From contig BSBM01000386.1 in NCBI GenBank assembly GCA_027924585.1, forward strand, positions 5,472,501 to 5,536,500: a stretch of 64,000 bases of DNA, written 5' to 3'. Within the stretch, counting starts at the first letter, position 1; each line of letters begins with the position of its first letter. The stretch is from Larix kaempferi. Taxonomy: Eukaryota; Streptophyta; Pinopsida; Pinales; Pinaceae. A program made the translations under genes and the position numbers. Positions 10,773 to 21,574 of the stretch are shown piece by piece. The notes under the pieces were generated by a model, which made no database searches, was not told where the DNA came from, and was given only the letters and a program-made list of their open reading frames with translations.

Positions 10773-12064
10773 ATAGAGATTTGGACTTTGAAGCTTTAAG
10801 CAAGGACTCTTGTAGAAGCTTCACTTGATTCTGTAGAACATAAACTTTCTCCTTATACAGACATGCCTTCTCGATCCCATCTAGATCAAGTTCCCATAGT
10901 TCCATATCTTCATCCTCTTCCTCCATCATTGGAATATATATTGTTTCCCCTTCCCCTTGCCTCGCCAGGGGATCATCCTCCAATGGCCGAGGGGTTTTCT
11001 CATTTAGTTTCTCCTAGGTAGATCTATCATACCCATCCCTCTGCAAGTCCTGATCGTTCTCTAGGATTTTACTGAGGATATCAAAGATATTGGATGTAGT
11101 GGCCTTGTCCCCTGAATCTGGATCTGCTTGTTTTTTTCCTTGTTTTTGTCTATTGGATACCCTGATAAAATGCTCCTCATTAGGCACCTTCTTTGGATTC
11201 CCCTAGGGAGGGGTATTGTTCAAGGGTAAATCGCAAAAAAAGGTGACCATGCTGATGTAATTTCCTACATTTAAACGGGATATGCTCATAATCCAAATAT
11301 TGCACCTAGTCCTCACCATCCTAGGTCAAGTAAATGGCTTTAGGGAGTTACTGATTTATGTCCATATAGACACATATCCTCATGTATGACGTATATCTCA
11401 CTCGTCGAGTTTGATATGATATCTTCACAAACATTCCAGGGGTATTCCCAATGTCTTGCGGGATCTCTATTTCCCAGTACTCACTTGGAAGTGAGTATAG
11501 AGAAATCCACACTGGGGCACTCTTCATATCTTCTTTATCTAGGATATATATTTCTTGCTAGGGATTCAAAAAAATACCTACAAAGAAGAAAAAATAGGTC
11601 ACTCGCAAATCCTATCTCTATCTTTTAGATTATAAAGGATGATTGTGAAGAAACCTTTGGACCCAAGGTGAAGGTCATAGTGCCCTTTTGCTTTCTATAC
11701 TACATGAATCCATTGAATCGAGTCTTTTTCTTTTGTCAAAATTTCGATGAACTTACCAATGAGAGCGTGATCCTTCATGTGTTGAATCCGATCCCTCAAT
11801 TTTTCAAATTTTATTTGCATGATGGTATTTGTGCCGATTTAGGGATACAATGACTCGGTCCTCTACTGATCCTCATTCCCTAAGGCCCCACCTATTCCAT
11901 TTGAGATATGCTCGAAATAAATCATCCCTTGCCTGGAACTGATTCACCTCCCTAGATCTCCGAGTCTTGCTTGCTTCTCTCCACCTATTCGCATGGGGAG
12001 GGGAATCCCCCCCCCCTTGACCTTTTCCATGACTTCGTCTCACTGGGGAATCTAGCCATAACAA
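10773..12064 (-). pseudogene. DUF4283/zinc-knuckle ORF remnant (LINE ORF1-like)
   Basis: Minus-strand motifs in order: VNQFQARDDLFRAYLKWNRW (about 11960-11900), KFEKLRDRIQHMKDHALIGKF, KGHYDLHLGSKGFFTIILYNL, DRDRICE, then a badly broken middle, a knuckle tail PLNNTPP, and PKKVPNEEHFIRVSNR. It finishes with an acidic, heptad-like coiled-coil stretch (EEEDEDMELWELDLDGIEKA). This order matches plant DUF4283 proteins, which often come from L1-type LINE ORF1 and bind nucleic acid. Frameshifts and stops occur throughout. The final frame (10983-10717) runs on into the G2 LTR, showing a truncation at 10773. No LINE reverse transcriptase is seen nearby. Confidence 0.6.
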
Positions 12065-12379
12065 AACCCTTTAAGTAGAGAATATTCCTGCCAAAAAATT
12101 TCACCCAAACCCTCACGCGCCAGTTCTTAATCCAAAAAAACCCACAAGCTTGAACAATGGAAACTTCTTTGGAGAAGTCGATGACTTTTCCAATTCATTC
12201 ATACTGTCAAGGAAGAAGAGAAATTTCACTAAAAAATATCCCAATATATTTTCAAACTTTGGGCAATGTTGACAGTGCAATAATCCTCTTGAAACTTCAA
12301 CCATCATACTCTATATGTGTATGCATAAGTTTTACATTTCAATTTCAATTTGTGAACAACTTAATTTGACACCATTTTT
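12065..12379. other. Unassigned gap
   Basis: A/T-rich sequence between the DUF4283 remnant and the gag remnant. It may hold the extreme N-terminus of the former on the minus strand, but I see no supporting motif. Confidence 0.3.
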
Positions 12380-13455
12380 TCTAAATTACCACCATCAATA
12401 ATTAAATTACATTACATAGCTTCAATGTTACATTTTTTTCTAAGGGGTGCATTCCTCTGTCATAGTCCTATTTCAACCTCTTTCTTAGACTACAACAATA
12501 CCTTCCACCTCATCAATTTTTATTCTTGCACTGTCCTCAAATGCACCACCTCAATTATTAACACAATTGGTTCTACTTTATCAATATGAGTTCTTCCATC
12601 CTGTCTTCTTCCATGTTTTCAAATTTTTATGCATGAAATTACCATATGGCCTTGCATTCCACATCTGTAGAAAGCAACTTGAAATTTACCTTCTCTACCT
12701 CTACCTCTAAGTGATTGGCCTCTTCCTTTACCAACATTAACTTCCAATAGGATGATCCACAACACTAGAGATGCTTTCATTATCCTCCACGTTTTTTTGT
12801 CTTTCTATTTTCCTCATCTATACCATAAACTTTTCTTGTGCTCCATTATTTCGTCAAGAATTTCTCCACAATACTCAAAATTACTTGGTAAGCCTCTAAA
12901 TGGAAATTCAAAATATTGAACTATTCTTGAATGGAATAACTTAAAGCATTTACATACCTATAATCGATTTTCGACTGTCCTCATTCTTCCTAGACTTTAT
13001 ATAAATTTAGTTAAACTCCTATGTGTATGTACTATTATTGACATATTTGATTTTTCCCAATTGTACAATATTCTTAACAAATTAAAAGCATTATCCACAA
13101 ATATTGAAAATTCATTCTTTAACTATGACACCATCCTATCCTAGATTTTGATCTCCTCTCTTCCATAGCTTTCTATTTTCACATGTAACTTATCCCACCA
13201 TAAATATGTACTTTTAAATCTTGTATCTACAAGGATAACCCTCCTAGGATATCTAATCAACTATAATTTAAATAAAGTTTTCCATTTATCCTATCCAATA
13301 TATTAATTCATTGGTATTTAAACTTCCAAAATATACATGATTATCAAGTTTAGATTCACCTCTGATGCAACTAAATGATTTGATTATTCTCTCTTCCACT
13401 ATCATCGACTCTTTTGTTTCTTCTCGTAGAGTCTCTGATCCCACTTCAATCACTA
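12380..13455 (-). pseudogene. G7: Ty3/gypsy gag remnant with zinc knuckle
   Basis: Minus-strand reading starts next to the G4 LTR: SFSCIRGESKL, NTNELIYWIG, then after stops PRRVILVDTRFK, WWDKLHVKIESYGREEI, NEFSIFVDNAFNLLR, an arginine/glycine stretch RGRGREGKFQ and a zinc knuckle YRCGMQGHMVISC. This matches the order of the Retrotrans_gag domain and CCHC of plant gypsy elements. The first knuckle Cys has become Phe. At least six stops interrupt it. G4 inserted at its 5' side (flank CACTA, 13451-13455). No pol from this element is visible. Confidence 0.55.
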
Positions 13456-13829
13456 TGTGAGGAACCTGCAACAACTAATTGTTAAAATGCACAATATATG
13501 AGATCACATAATATTTTTATTGATCGCAGGCCACTTCGAGGGGGCAACCTCCTTTGAGCAAGCTCAATACAAATAATTTCGCGATGCCTTCATTGGCCTC
13601 AACACACACTTATATATTAATTCTATTCCCAATACTATGGGTCAATACCATGGAACATATAATACTACGGGATGACTTACAAAGCATATGCGTCCAATAC
13701 TATGGGTCAATACCATGGGCTAATACAAACTATGGATCAAAAAATACTACAGGACAACTTACAATGCATATGCATCCAACAACAATATACTAACAAAGTA
13801 AAGGGAAGGGTTGACACGAGCTCCTAACA
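13456..13829 (-). repeat. G4 3' LTR
   Basis: 374 bp. On the minus strand it starts TGTTAGGAG and ends GGTTCCTCACA, an imperfect terminal inverted repeat. The same LTR is at 55101 and 58689. A purine tract (AAGGGAGAGGGGA on the minus strand) lies directly upstream at 13830-13842. Confidence 0.85.
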
Positions 13830-13842
13830 TCCCCTCTCCCTT

Positions 13843-14923
13843 AGAAAAATCTTTGTCCTCAAAGCTTTAGATGTGGGAATTGATGCGGAATCTGAAGGAG
13901 TGGTTCTGTTTCAACATCCTTGGGTTGCATTCCATGTCACTAAATGAATACCTCTGTGATAGATTGAGAGAGAAGCAGATGCCTTTTGATTTGTAGGAAG
14001 GATTCCTTGGAAGGATGTAGATGAAGAAGAACCATATCACCTGCTTGAAAAGTGCACTCAGAACAATGTTGATCGGCTTGTTGTTTCATTCAAATTCTTG
14101 CCATGTGAAGATTGTCCTGCAAAATGGAAAGAATCTGATCGCGGTTTCGAAGAACTGAGTCAATGCCTAGACTGGGGAACTATTCAAGGTGTATGGAATA
14201 AGAAATGGCGGTTCCTATCCATAGATTGACTCATATGGTGTCATTCTAGATGTGGTATTGTACCACTAGAGCGCTTCAAGGACATCCATAGAAATAGTTG
14301 TCCAAATCTGTGTAGGGATGGGAAAGGGTTCGAGCAGTCTCGGAAGGAGTGTCGTTTCACCCTTGTTGACCTGGAAAGTATCATAGTCAATCACCATATG
14401 TTGAATTGTCATTTTCAGTCCCTGCCAAAAGAAGTTACACTGTTCCCGGTCATACGTTTTGAGAAACCCAGAGTGCCCTGCCAATGGAGAAGCATGGAGG
14501 TCATAGAAGACATAGCCTTGTTGAACAGATTGCCACCAATTTGGAACAAGCAGAGAAATAGATGAAAGAGAAACTAGGGCATCAAATGTACAAGAAGGAG
14601 CATCCGCCACCAGATTGTCCTTACCCTTCTTGTAAGTGATCGCATAGGCATAACCCATGAGTTGGATAACCCATTTTCAGGTGTGCTGGGGAGGAGACTC
14701 GTTGTTCAAGGAAATTTTTCAAACTCTGGTGATCATTCTTGATGCTAAAATAATTCCCTAATAGGTATGATTGCCACTTTTGTACTGCAGGAAAAATAAC
14801 CAACATTTCCTTCTTAGATGTAGATGTGGATAAATTCTTATCGGAAAGGTCTCTTGAAGGTGACAAGTCCACTAGCTCAGCAAAGACACCTACATATCTA
14901 TCCAAGGTAGTAGTGGAGACCAT
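13843..14923 (-). pseudogene. G4 RNase H and integrase fragments
   Basis: Minus-strand order: LSPSRDLS joined directly to KNLSTSTSKKEM (RNase H, with the whole RT missing), KWQSYLLGNYFSIKNDHQSL, AYAITYKKGKDNLVADA; then the integrase N-terminal segment AGHSGFLKTYDRE and FFWQGLKM, and ISMDVLEAL joined to WYNTTSRMTPYE, so the integrase catalytic core is gone. A short chromodomain-like tail precedes the LTR. Identical joins occur in G6. RNase H keeps DH and NLVADA but lacks its N-terminal Asp region. Confidence 0.8.
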
Positions 14924-15596
14924 TTATGGGTGCATCTGAATGGAATGGAGTTGAGCTATGACACCATGTGAGTTCTTCATAAGTATATTTTCCAGTCGAT
15001 GTGAACTAATGATGCGGAGAGACCCTTGTTGTAAGCCCGTAAATGTGTGTTGTTTCCCATTGACTGAAAACTGCATCCAAAGTTCAGCAAAATCCCATAA
15101 TATGGGGCCATGTGTGTGTAACCATTGATGGCCCAAAACCACATCACATCTTCCTAAGGACAAGGCAAACATGTCATAGTGCAGGTTATAATATTCCATA
15201 GAGATACACACATTGCAACACTTCCCCTTGCAAGGTAAGGTGCCCCCATTGGCAACAATGACTTCAAAGTTGGAGCAAAGATGGACAAAACAATCATCCT
15301 GTTTGGTGATCCGAGGGTCAATGAAGTTATGAGTGCTACCAGAATCAATGAGTATTGTAAGAGGGATCTTTTTTAAGTAACCCCTGACCCACATTGTTTG
15401 TGGGGTGGTGACTCTAGATAAATCATGGAGAGATATCTGGGGCTGGTCGTCCGGAGACGAAGGGTCAACAAGCTAATGATGAATGTCAACGTGATCATCT
15501 AGTGTATCTGGACATTTTGCACCAAGTTCAAAGCAAGGCGGAGAATCCACATCTAAGAGATAGAATTGTTGCTCAACACATCTATGTCCCCGAGTG
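14924..15596 (-). pseudogene. G4 gag end and retropepsin
   Basis: The protease frame is nearly intact: LTILIDSGSTHNFIDPRI carries the catalytic DSG; NFEVIVANGGTLPCKGKC and CDVVLGHQWLHTHGPILWDF form the flap and C-terminal motif (15394-14924). Upstream the minus-strand frame reads RGHRCVEQQFYLLDVDSP, the end of the gag zinc knuckle cut off by the C1 LTR at 15601. Retropepsin would cleave Gag and Pol in the virus-like particle. A stop follows QMHP at 14924, before MVSTTTLDRYVGVFAELV. It is the best-preserved gypsy protease in the window. Confidence 0.85.
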
Positions 15597-15601
15597 AATT
15601 T

Positions 15602-16153
15602 TGTTGAAATATTGTAACTTCAAAGAATATTATATTTGTATATTATTTATTCCGGAGATGTTCCATACCTCCGATGTGATTATACTATAAATCCGGAGAT
15701 GTTTATTCCTCCGAGTTGGGTGTGGTAACTAGGGTTATTAGACCCACCATGTGGGGGTCGGCCCAGTCATTTATAATGGGGTATTTAACCTAATGGTTAA
15801 ATACGAGCCTACATGTACTTGTGTAAAATACATATCAGAGTAGTTTATAAATAGAGGAGGTGTGTTCCTCATTTGACACACTCACACACTTGAGGATATC
15901 GCACTTGTGGAGGAGAGGTCTGCTATTATGGAGGAGGAGATCATGTCTCAGGGTTTCATCTTTGTATATTGCTGGTCATCTATATTGAGGAAGCTTTGCT
16001 GGGTTTTCTACCCCATGAGGGTTTCCCAGGATAAATCTCTGTCTCTTGTGTTTATGCTGTGCTTGTTGTTTCTTCAGTGATCCTGTATATGCTATTATTG
16101 TGAAATGGAATGTAATGCTGCTATTTTCTGTCTTAGCATATTAAATATTAACA
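15602..16153 (+). repeat. C1-family solo LTR (552 bp), TSD AATTT
   Basis: Runs TGTTGAAATATTG...TATTAACA, flanked by AATTT on both sides (15597-15601, 16154-16158) inside G4 gag. It has the same length as, and is nearly identical to, the C1 3' LTR at 24026-24577. TATAAATA at 15846-15853 is the likely promoter box. No primer-binding site follows, so it is a solo LTR left by LTR-LTR recombination. Confidence 0.92.
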
Positions 16154-16158
16154 AATTT

Positions 16159-16935
16159 CTCATCACAATTATAACAAAGCCATTTTTCTCTACATGCCTG
16201 CATCTCGGCTAGAGAAAAAGGTTTGATAGGAGTTGTGCGAGGAGCTAGCGTGATGGGAGGTTGTTGGGAAACCATATTTATGAATGGAACAAAAGTGGAT
16301 TTGGAGCGTTGTTGGGCTGTGATCTTGTCCTCCACCAACTTAGCCAACCCTAGGACTTCCACCATTTTGTTGGGACGGAACATTTTAACCTCTGAGCAGA
16401 TTTAATCCTTAAGACCACTGATAAAACAACTACTGTAGAATTCATCAGACAATCCTTTCATGTGATTAGCGAGTTTCTCAAATTCTGTTTGATACTCTCT
16501 CACGGTGCTAATTTGGCGAAGTTTAGTGAGTGCTCCTGTGAAGTCATCAAAAGCACTAGGACCAAATCGTTGCAAAAGGAGTTGGCAAAAATATGTCCAT
16601 TTTGGCTCGTCATGAGCCTTGATGAACCAACAGGACCATTGAAGGGCTTCCTGTTCCAAATGAAAGGATGTAAGTGGAACTTTTTGGACATCAAAAGTAT
16701 TATGTAGACTGAAATATTGTTCTGCTCGGTATATCCATCCAGTCGGATCATTACCATTTAAGCGATGAAATTCAAGCTTTGGCCCAAGAAAATTGCTAGA
16801 AGAAGAGAACCCAGTGTTCATGGTTGAATGTTGAAGATGGAGGATGATAAATTTTTCATCCAAATCTTGGAGTTTGGTTTTGAGGGCTGCAAGTTCTTCC
16901 TCCATGATTTGTGTTCCTGTGCGGGTGACAACCAT
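16159..16935 (-). pseudogene. G4 gag, copy 1
   Basis: Starts MVVTRTGTQIMEEELAALK at 16935, as in G6. It has a coiled-coil N-terminus, then the gag core with LEFHRLNGNDPTGWIYRAEQYF, HLEQEALQWSCWFIKAH, LLLQRFGPSAFDDF and MKGLSDEFYSSCFISGLKD. A TAA (16402-16404) precedes a second open part (16383-16141) that ends in the zinc-knuckle start CYNCDEKF, cut by the C1 LTR. Gag would form the particle shell. Apart from that stop and the insertion it is well kept. Confidence 0.88.
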
Positions 16936-17385
16936 AATCAGGAGTTCTTTTTTTTTATTTTTTTTTTGTTAATGGGTAGAAAAACACAAACATAAGATTA
17001 TTTAGTAAAGCGAAATTTGTATTTGGGAAAAACTATGATGGGCAATTGGATTTCGACTAATGTTTTGGACACTTTCGAATGGATAGGGAAGCAGAAAATG
17101 AGGATTTCAGAAGCAGGGTGAAAGAATGAGAAAAATTGTCAAAGAGGGACAAAGAAGCAGAAATAGGGAATGAACATGGTGGCAAAATTTGAAGGCGATT
17201 GGGTGAAAATTGAAGAAGTTATGGAAAACCCTGAAAATAGACAAATGCAAGATTTCTGGATTTTGGAAGTGGAATTTGGGATAGGGTATTTAGGAATGAA
17301 ATATGGAGAATGGGATTGCAGGGGTGTCAGTGAAGTTTCAAGGGAAACAGAGTAAAAACAAAGGAGATATGGAAAAAAAAACATT
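16936..17385 (-). other. G4 leader, copy 1
   Basis: Non-coding leader upstream of gag. Its reverse complement matches the G6 leader (about 55735-56142) and stops matching at about 17385. The small frames at 17139-17384 and 17170-17355 have no independent support. Confidence 0.7.
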
Positions 17386-17389
17386 TTTT

Positions 17390-17680
17390 TTATGGAATGG
17401 ATCTCAAACAGCTTTCAGAATGGATTTGAAACGGCTCGGAATGGATCGAAAAAAACTGGATCTGAAACATCTTTCAAAATGGATCAAAAACGGATGGATC
17501 TTAAACGGCTCGGAATGGATCTAAACGGCTGGATCTTAAACGACTTTCAGAATGGATCTGAAATGACGTAGAATGGATTAGTAATAGATGGATCTGCAAT
17601 GACATAGAAGTGATCAGAAACAAATGGATCTGCAACAGCGTGGAAGTGATCGGCAACAGTTCAACTGAAAATAGATATGG
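17390..17680 (+). repeat. Degenerate GGATCT-type tandem repeat
   Basis: About ten irregular units built on AATGGATCTGAAACGGCTC, spaced 18-37 bp, with variants AAACATCTTTCA and AATGACATAGAAGTGATC. It sits between the G4 leader and the G3 gag remnant. It occurs again at 25815-26105 because of the segmental duplication. The origin is unclear. Confidence 0.7.
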
Positions 17681-17689
17681 ACCCCAGTT

Positions 17690-18246
17690 ATGCTCGACTT
17701 CCTAACGGTTCAAGGGTTTCACTTGGCCACCAATGTATGATTTCCAGTGACTGAAATTTTTCCCCCAACATGACCTACAGAGGTTGGGTGGGTGCCCCCA
17801 GCATGACCTTCAGAGGCTGGGTGGCTGCCCCCTTGCTTTGAATTCTTCTTCCTATTATTCCTCTGTCTATTCCTTTTAGACTGCTAGTTACTAGTATTAC
17901 AACTTTCACCACATGAGGTAGAAGGAGAAGGAGAAGATGTTACTAGCGAAGTAGGAATAGGGTTCTGATGCTCTTGATGTGAAGTGCTTACTTGAGAAGC
18001 ATTAGGAGCATGCAAGGAATTCAGAGTTGAAAACAACCAAACTAGTAGCCCTATAGTGAATCCCGGAAGATTTAATGTAGCCATTAAGGGAGTACCAATG
18101 TTCCCAACAAATGGAAAAGCGCAAGGAGCCCCTTGAATAGGGGTCCCTTGATTGGTGCTCATCGAGATGCTATCGATAGTGTTTGACTCAACGGGCCAGA
18201 AATATCTAAGGCCAACTAAAAACAAACGGCATAAAGAGAACACCAC
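17690..18246 (-). pseudogene. G3 gag-like Pro/Ser-rich frame, copy 1
   Basis: Minus-strand frame beginning at 18246 with a 120-codon stretch (TNQGTPIQGAP..., HQEHQNPIPTSLV, SPSPSTSCGES), a stop, then a basic segment (KRNRQRNNRKKN) and repeated GGSHPASEGHAGG / THPTSVGHVGG units before it decays near 17690. Such linkers lie ahead of the zinc knuckle in some plant gypsy gags, but no knuckle is seen. The second copy (26670-26114) lies beside the G3 leader, primer site and LTR on the same strand, which is why I assign it to G3. Confidence 0.45.
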
Positions 18247-18278
18247 TAAAAGTTTCCTAAGTAATCAAACCAGGCAAA

Positions 18279-19030
18279 ACAGGTCATGTTGCGACACTTG
18301 GCATAACTCTCTCTCAGAAAATCCAATTGAGGTCAGACCTGTCAGGATGGAAAGATGACAGGTCAGGATACTGCAGAAAAAGTTTTCAGACCCTGTGGAG
18401 CAAAAATTTCAGAGTTATAGCAGAAACAATCAGGTACATATTTCTGTCAAAACAGAATTATTTTTGGAGCACCTTTATTCATGGCTTCCGGAATTTAGGG
18501 TTTCGGAGAAAGTTGGAATTTTTGGAAACAGAGTCCACGGCTGAATGCTACTCAGGAAAATAAAAATGTAGAAACCAAGATCGAATTTTTTGGTTGGGTG
18601 GAAGACCGGGCTTGATCAAACCCCAGTTCGGGATTTTGATCGGAAAGATGGAAAATTAGGGCTTCAACAAAAGTTGGAATTTTTGAAGTCTGTAACAACG
18701 GCTGGAAGCTCCTCAGAAAAATAAGAGTTTAGAGCCTTCGATCGAACCTTTTGTTTGGGCAGAAGGGTGGGCTTCATCAAACCCTAGTTCGAGATCCTGT
18801 CCAGAAGATCCAAAAGTTTCAAAGGCAATTTTGAGGGGTCAAATTTTGGAAATTCCAAAATTGAAGTATGCTAGTTTGTTCAGCTCAACAAGACATATTC
18901 TTTCATCCATTTAGAAGTGTGAAAGTCAAAGATTGAATTTTTAGGGTTTCTCTAGCAAACCCTAATCAAGCTCCAAATCAAGTTTCAGGGGGAGTTGAGG
19001 CTAAGGCCTTACATAAGAAGACTACAAGAA
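18279..19030 (+). other. C1 leader with gag stub
   Basis: Non-coding leader homologous to the C2 leader (minus, 36620-36000) and more loosely to C3 (47250-47790). Shared blocks include CTTGGCATAACTCTCTC, CAATTGAGGT and AGGGTTT...AACCCTAAT. Near 18985 a short gag-like frame GGVEAKALHKKTTRS appears. The same LHKK stub is in C2, and full gag of C3 has EAKILHKKN at the matching place, so C1 and C2 have lost nearly all of gag. Confidence 0.6.
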
Positions 19031-20600
19031 GTCTCGACAGGTATGACTTAAGGAGGCTCAGGTATGTCTTGAAATCTAATTCTTGATTAAGTTCATGATG
19101 TGTTTGTCTTCATATTATTTATTAGTACAATCTTGATTAATGTTAGAATTGTCTTATCACCCTAGTAACAGTATGAATGCATGTGAATGATCAAATACAT
19201 TCATTGATTAGGGATATATGATTGTACTAATGCATTATGATGTTGTGTGAGGTTGATGTTGTCTGCTAACAAGATACAGGTACATCACAAAAGACAAATC
19301 AGGTTCCATGACCATGAAAACATGAAGACAAAGACTCATCCATAATTTTTGTTCTACTTACGAGGTATGTATGACTTTGTTACATTATGCTTAACCTGTG
19401 AGACATGCAGGTTCTAGCTCAGGATCTCTAAATCATTGAAGAGATTGTTTAGGTATGTTGTACATAACTAAGTAGGTATACTAATCCAGGTATGTTTCCC
19501 ATGAATCTTACCTTGTGTTAGGATCTCTTATATAAGTATACTTGGTATGATTGGTTATGCTTATTCATAAAGTTAGTAATCAAGGGATTATGCATATTAT
19601 GTCTTTTATCTTGATTGATGATATGCATGAGTAAAAGAAGACTTCCCTGAAATCTTGAATACTAATGTTTATTAACTATAATCATGACTATACATTTTCA
19701 AGATTATTTAGAACTATAATGTTTTGATAACATTTAGAACATACTAATGGGTGTATGTTTGTGTATGAGATCATGAGGATGACACTTGAACATGTACAGT
19801 GGTACAGAATGAATAGAAGTTCAAAAGACATACAGAAGATCAAGCGGGAGGCAACCACACAAACATAAAAGATAAGTATTTGAGTTGTTATTTGAAATAG
19901 TAAATGATATTGCCTGTAATAGGTTGTATGCATATTTGTATTCCTATAATGTATCATGCTGAGTGTAAATATTGAACAGTATACTACTAATATGCATATG
20001 ATTGGTAAGTTGGACAAACATTCCATTGTTGCTTGTCTAGAATGAAACCTCTTTGCTGACATGCTGAGAGTTGTGCACACTCTCGATAGTATGTTCTGGT
20101 GGAGATGGAAGGCATCTAGATAGCCACTGTATGCATACAGGATATGGGAAAGTGTTGTGCCAAAGTATTGGTCAAGATAGTTGCATAACTATGTAAATGA
20201 TATCTGTATGCATAATAGGTTATCATGTCAATATGATTTGATGACTATGAAGTATTACTAATCCTGTACTTAATTTTGATTTGTAGGAAAGATCATGATG
20301 AATGATGAACACTGAACAAGCAATGGATGTTCAACAAAAGATTTACAAATCAAATGATAGAAGGCTTGTGGCTAGAAGATTCTCTTAGAAAGAGGAAGAG
20401 AATCATGATGAGATGCTTTGCTCCAAGTTGCTAGATAAGACCATTCTCTTAAAGGTGTAATTAAAAGAAGAAGTGTGAATCAAGTTCTGTATGGGTTCCC
20501 AGGATCGATAATCAATTGATGAGGTTAATGATCACCATGGGTGATGTGGATCTCAACCTTTGCTACAAGGTTGAATATGGCTTCTATACACATATGACAT
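19031..20600 (+). other. C1 intron-like cassette in place of integrase
   Basis: No coding motifs. Contains repeated AGGTATG donor-like sites (19038, 19060, 19364, 19453, 19489 and others). A donor GAG|GTATGTAT at 19365 and an acceptor TTGTAG|GAAAGAT ending at 20286 are both matched in C2 (35581, 34531; minus) and C3 (49162, 50238). Between them lies a shared block around CTCTTTGCTGACATG...GGAAGGCATCTAG. It lies where protease, integrase and the start of RT should be. Confidence 0.6.
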
Positions 20601-20689
20601 GGATGCAAGAAGGAACTCACCACAGAGTTGGAATGATGTTGAGGCTCATATCAGTAGACCCATCTGATGAGAGATGGCACAGATAGATG

Positions 20690-21574
20690 ACTGTAGAAAA
20701 GAAAAATGAAAGATCTTAGATTAATGTATTACTTCCTAGGTCTGGAAGTATGGAAAGGCTCAGTAGGAATCTTTCTCAACCAGAGAAAGTATGCTGAGAA
20801 ATCTTGAGAAGACTTGATATGATGGAATGGCCACTCTTATGGATTCCAACTTGAAACTATTAGGAGATGACTCATCAGAGTTAGTGGATATAACTCTGTA
20901 CATTCAAATTATTGGGTCATTGATGTATCTAACATATATTAGGTTAGATATATGCTTTGTTGTGAACACCTTGAGTCAGTATCTAGTGGAAACTAGATGT
21001 GTTCACCCAAGAGTTGCAAAGCATGTGATGAGGCACATAAAGGATACGATAGACTTTGATCTATGCTATCTTGGAGATCATGACTTCAGATGGCTACTCA
21101 GATGTTGATTGGGAAGAAAGTGTATCAGACAGGAAGAACACATCGAGAGGATGTTATTGTCTAGGATTAGCCATGATCTCGTGGTTTAGCTAGAAGCAGT
21201 CTAGTGTGGCTCTCAGCACAAGCGGAATATATGGTTGCTTTCTCTACTAGTTGTGAAGAAGTTTGACTTCAGGATTGTTTGACTTAGAGATAGAACCAAC
21301 TGTGATCCTATGTGATAAATAGAGTTGTATCAAGATGACATAGAATCTAGTGTTCCATGATAAGTCAAAAATCATAGGGATCTAACAAGATATGACACAG
21401 AAAGGAACTATAAAGTTTGAATTCGTAACAGGTTACCGATGTACTAACCAAACCTCTACCTCGAGTGAAGAAGTTACCAACATACTAACCAAGCCTCTGT
21501 CTCGAGTGAAATTTGAATACTTTCGAGACAAGCTTGGTGTAGCTCAAAAGGACCCTCCTCGAAAGGGGGAGTAG
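20690..21574 (+). pseudogene. C1 RT end and RNase H
   Basis: Decayed Ty1/copia pol end. Reads LMYYFLGLEVWKG near 20730, then LMYLTYIRLDICFVVNTLSQYL (20827 frame), ISWFS...SSVALST, LVFHDKSK, and finally NILTKPLSRVKFEYFRDKLGV to a stop at 21574. These are the RT thumb/connection and RNase H motifs of copia elements. Several stops and frameshifts are present, and part of the NQTSTSSEEVTN region looks like a local duplication of TKPLSRVK sequence. It is non-functional. Confidence 0.8.

Larger units (their letters stand above)
13456..17385 (-). mobile_element. G4: RT-less Ty3/gypsy element
   Basis: Minus-strand element with gag, protease, an RNase H fragment, an integrase fragment and 3' LTR, but no RT. 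It is the sister of G6 (55101-59063) on the other strand. Its 5' LTR and the first part of its leader are missing: homology to the G6 leader stops near 17385. Copia C1 inserted in the zinc knuckle at AATTT (15597-15601 and 16154-16158). It is non-autonomous, so earlier movement would have needed RT and integrase from elsewhere. Confidence 0.85.
15602..18278. repeat. Segmental duplication, copy 1 (2677 bp)
   Basis: C1 LTR, G4 gag and leader, GGATCT array and G3 gag, repeated at 24026-26702 with a constant offset of 8424 and only scattered substitutions. The copies part after CAGGCAAA. Copy 1 continues into the C1 leader, copy 2 into the G3 leader. Confidence 0.9.

Noticed and set aside
17139-17524. 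Small frames in the G4 leader and GGATCT repeat
   Set aside because: Present on both strands at once. They change frame in the G6 leader and run into the tandem repeat.
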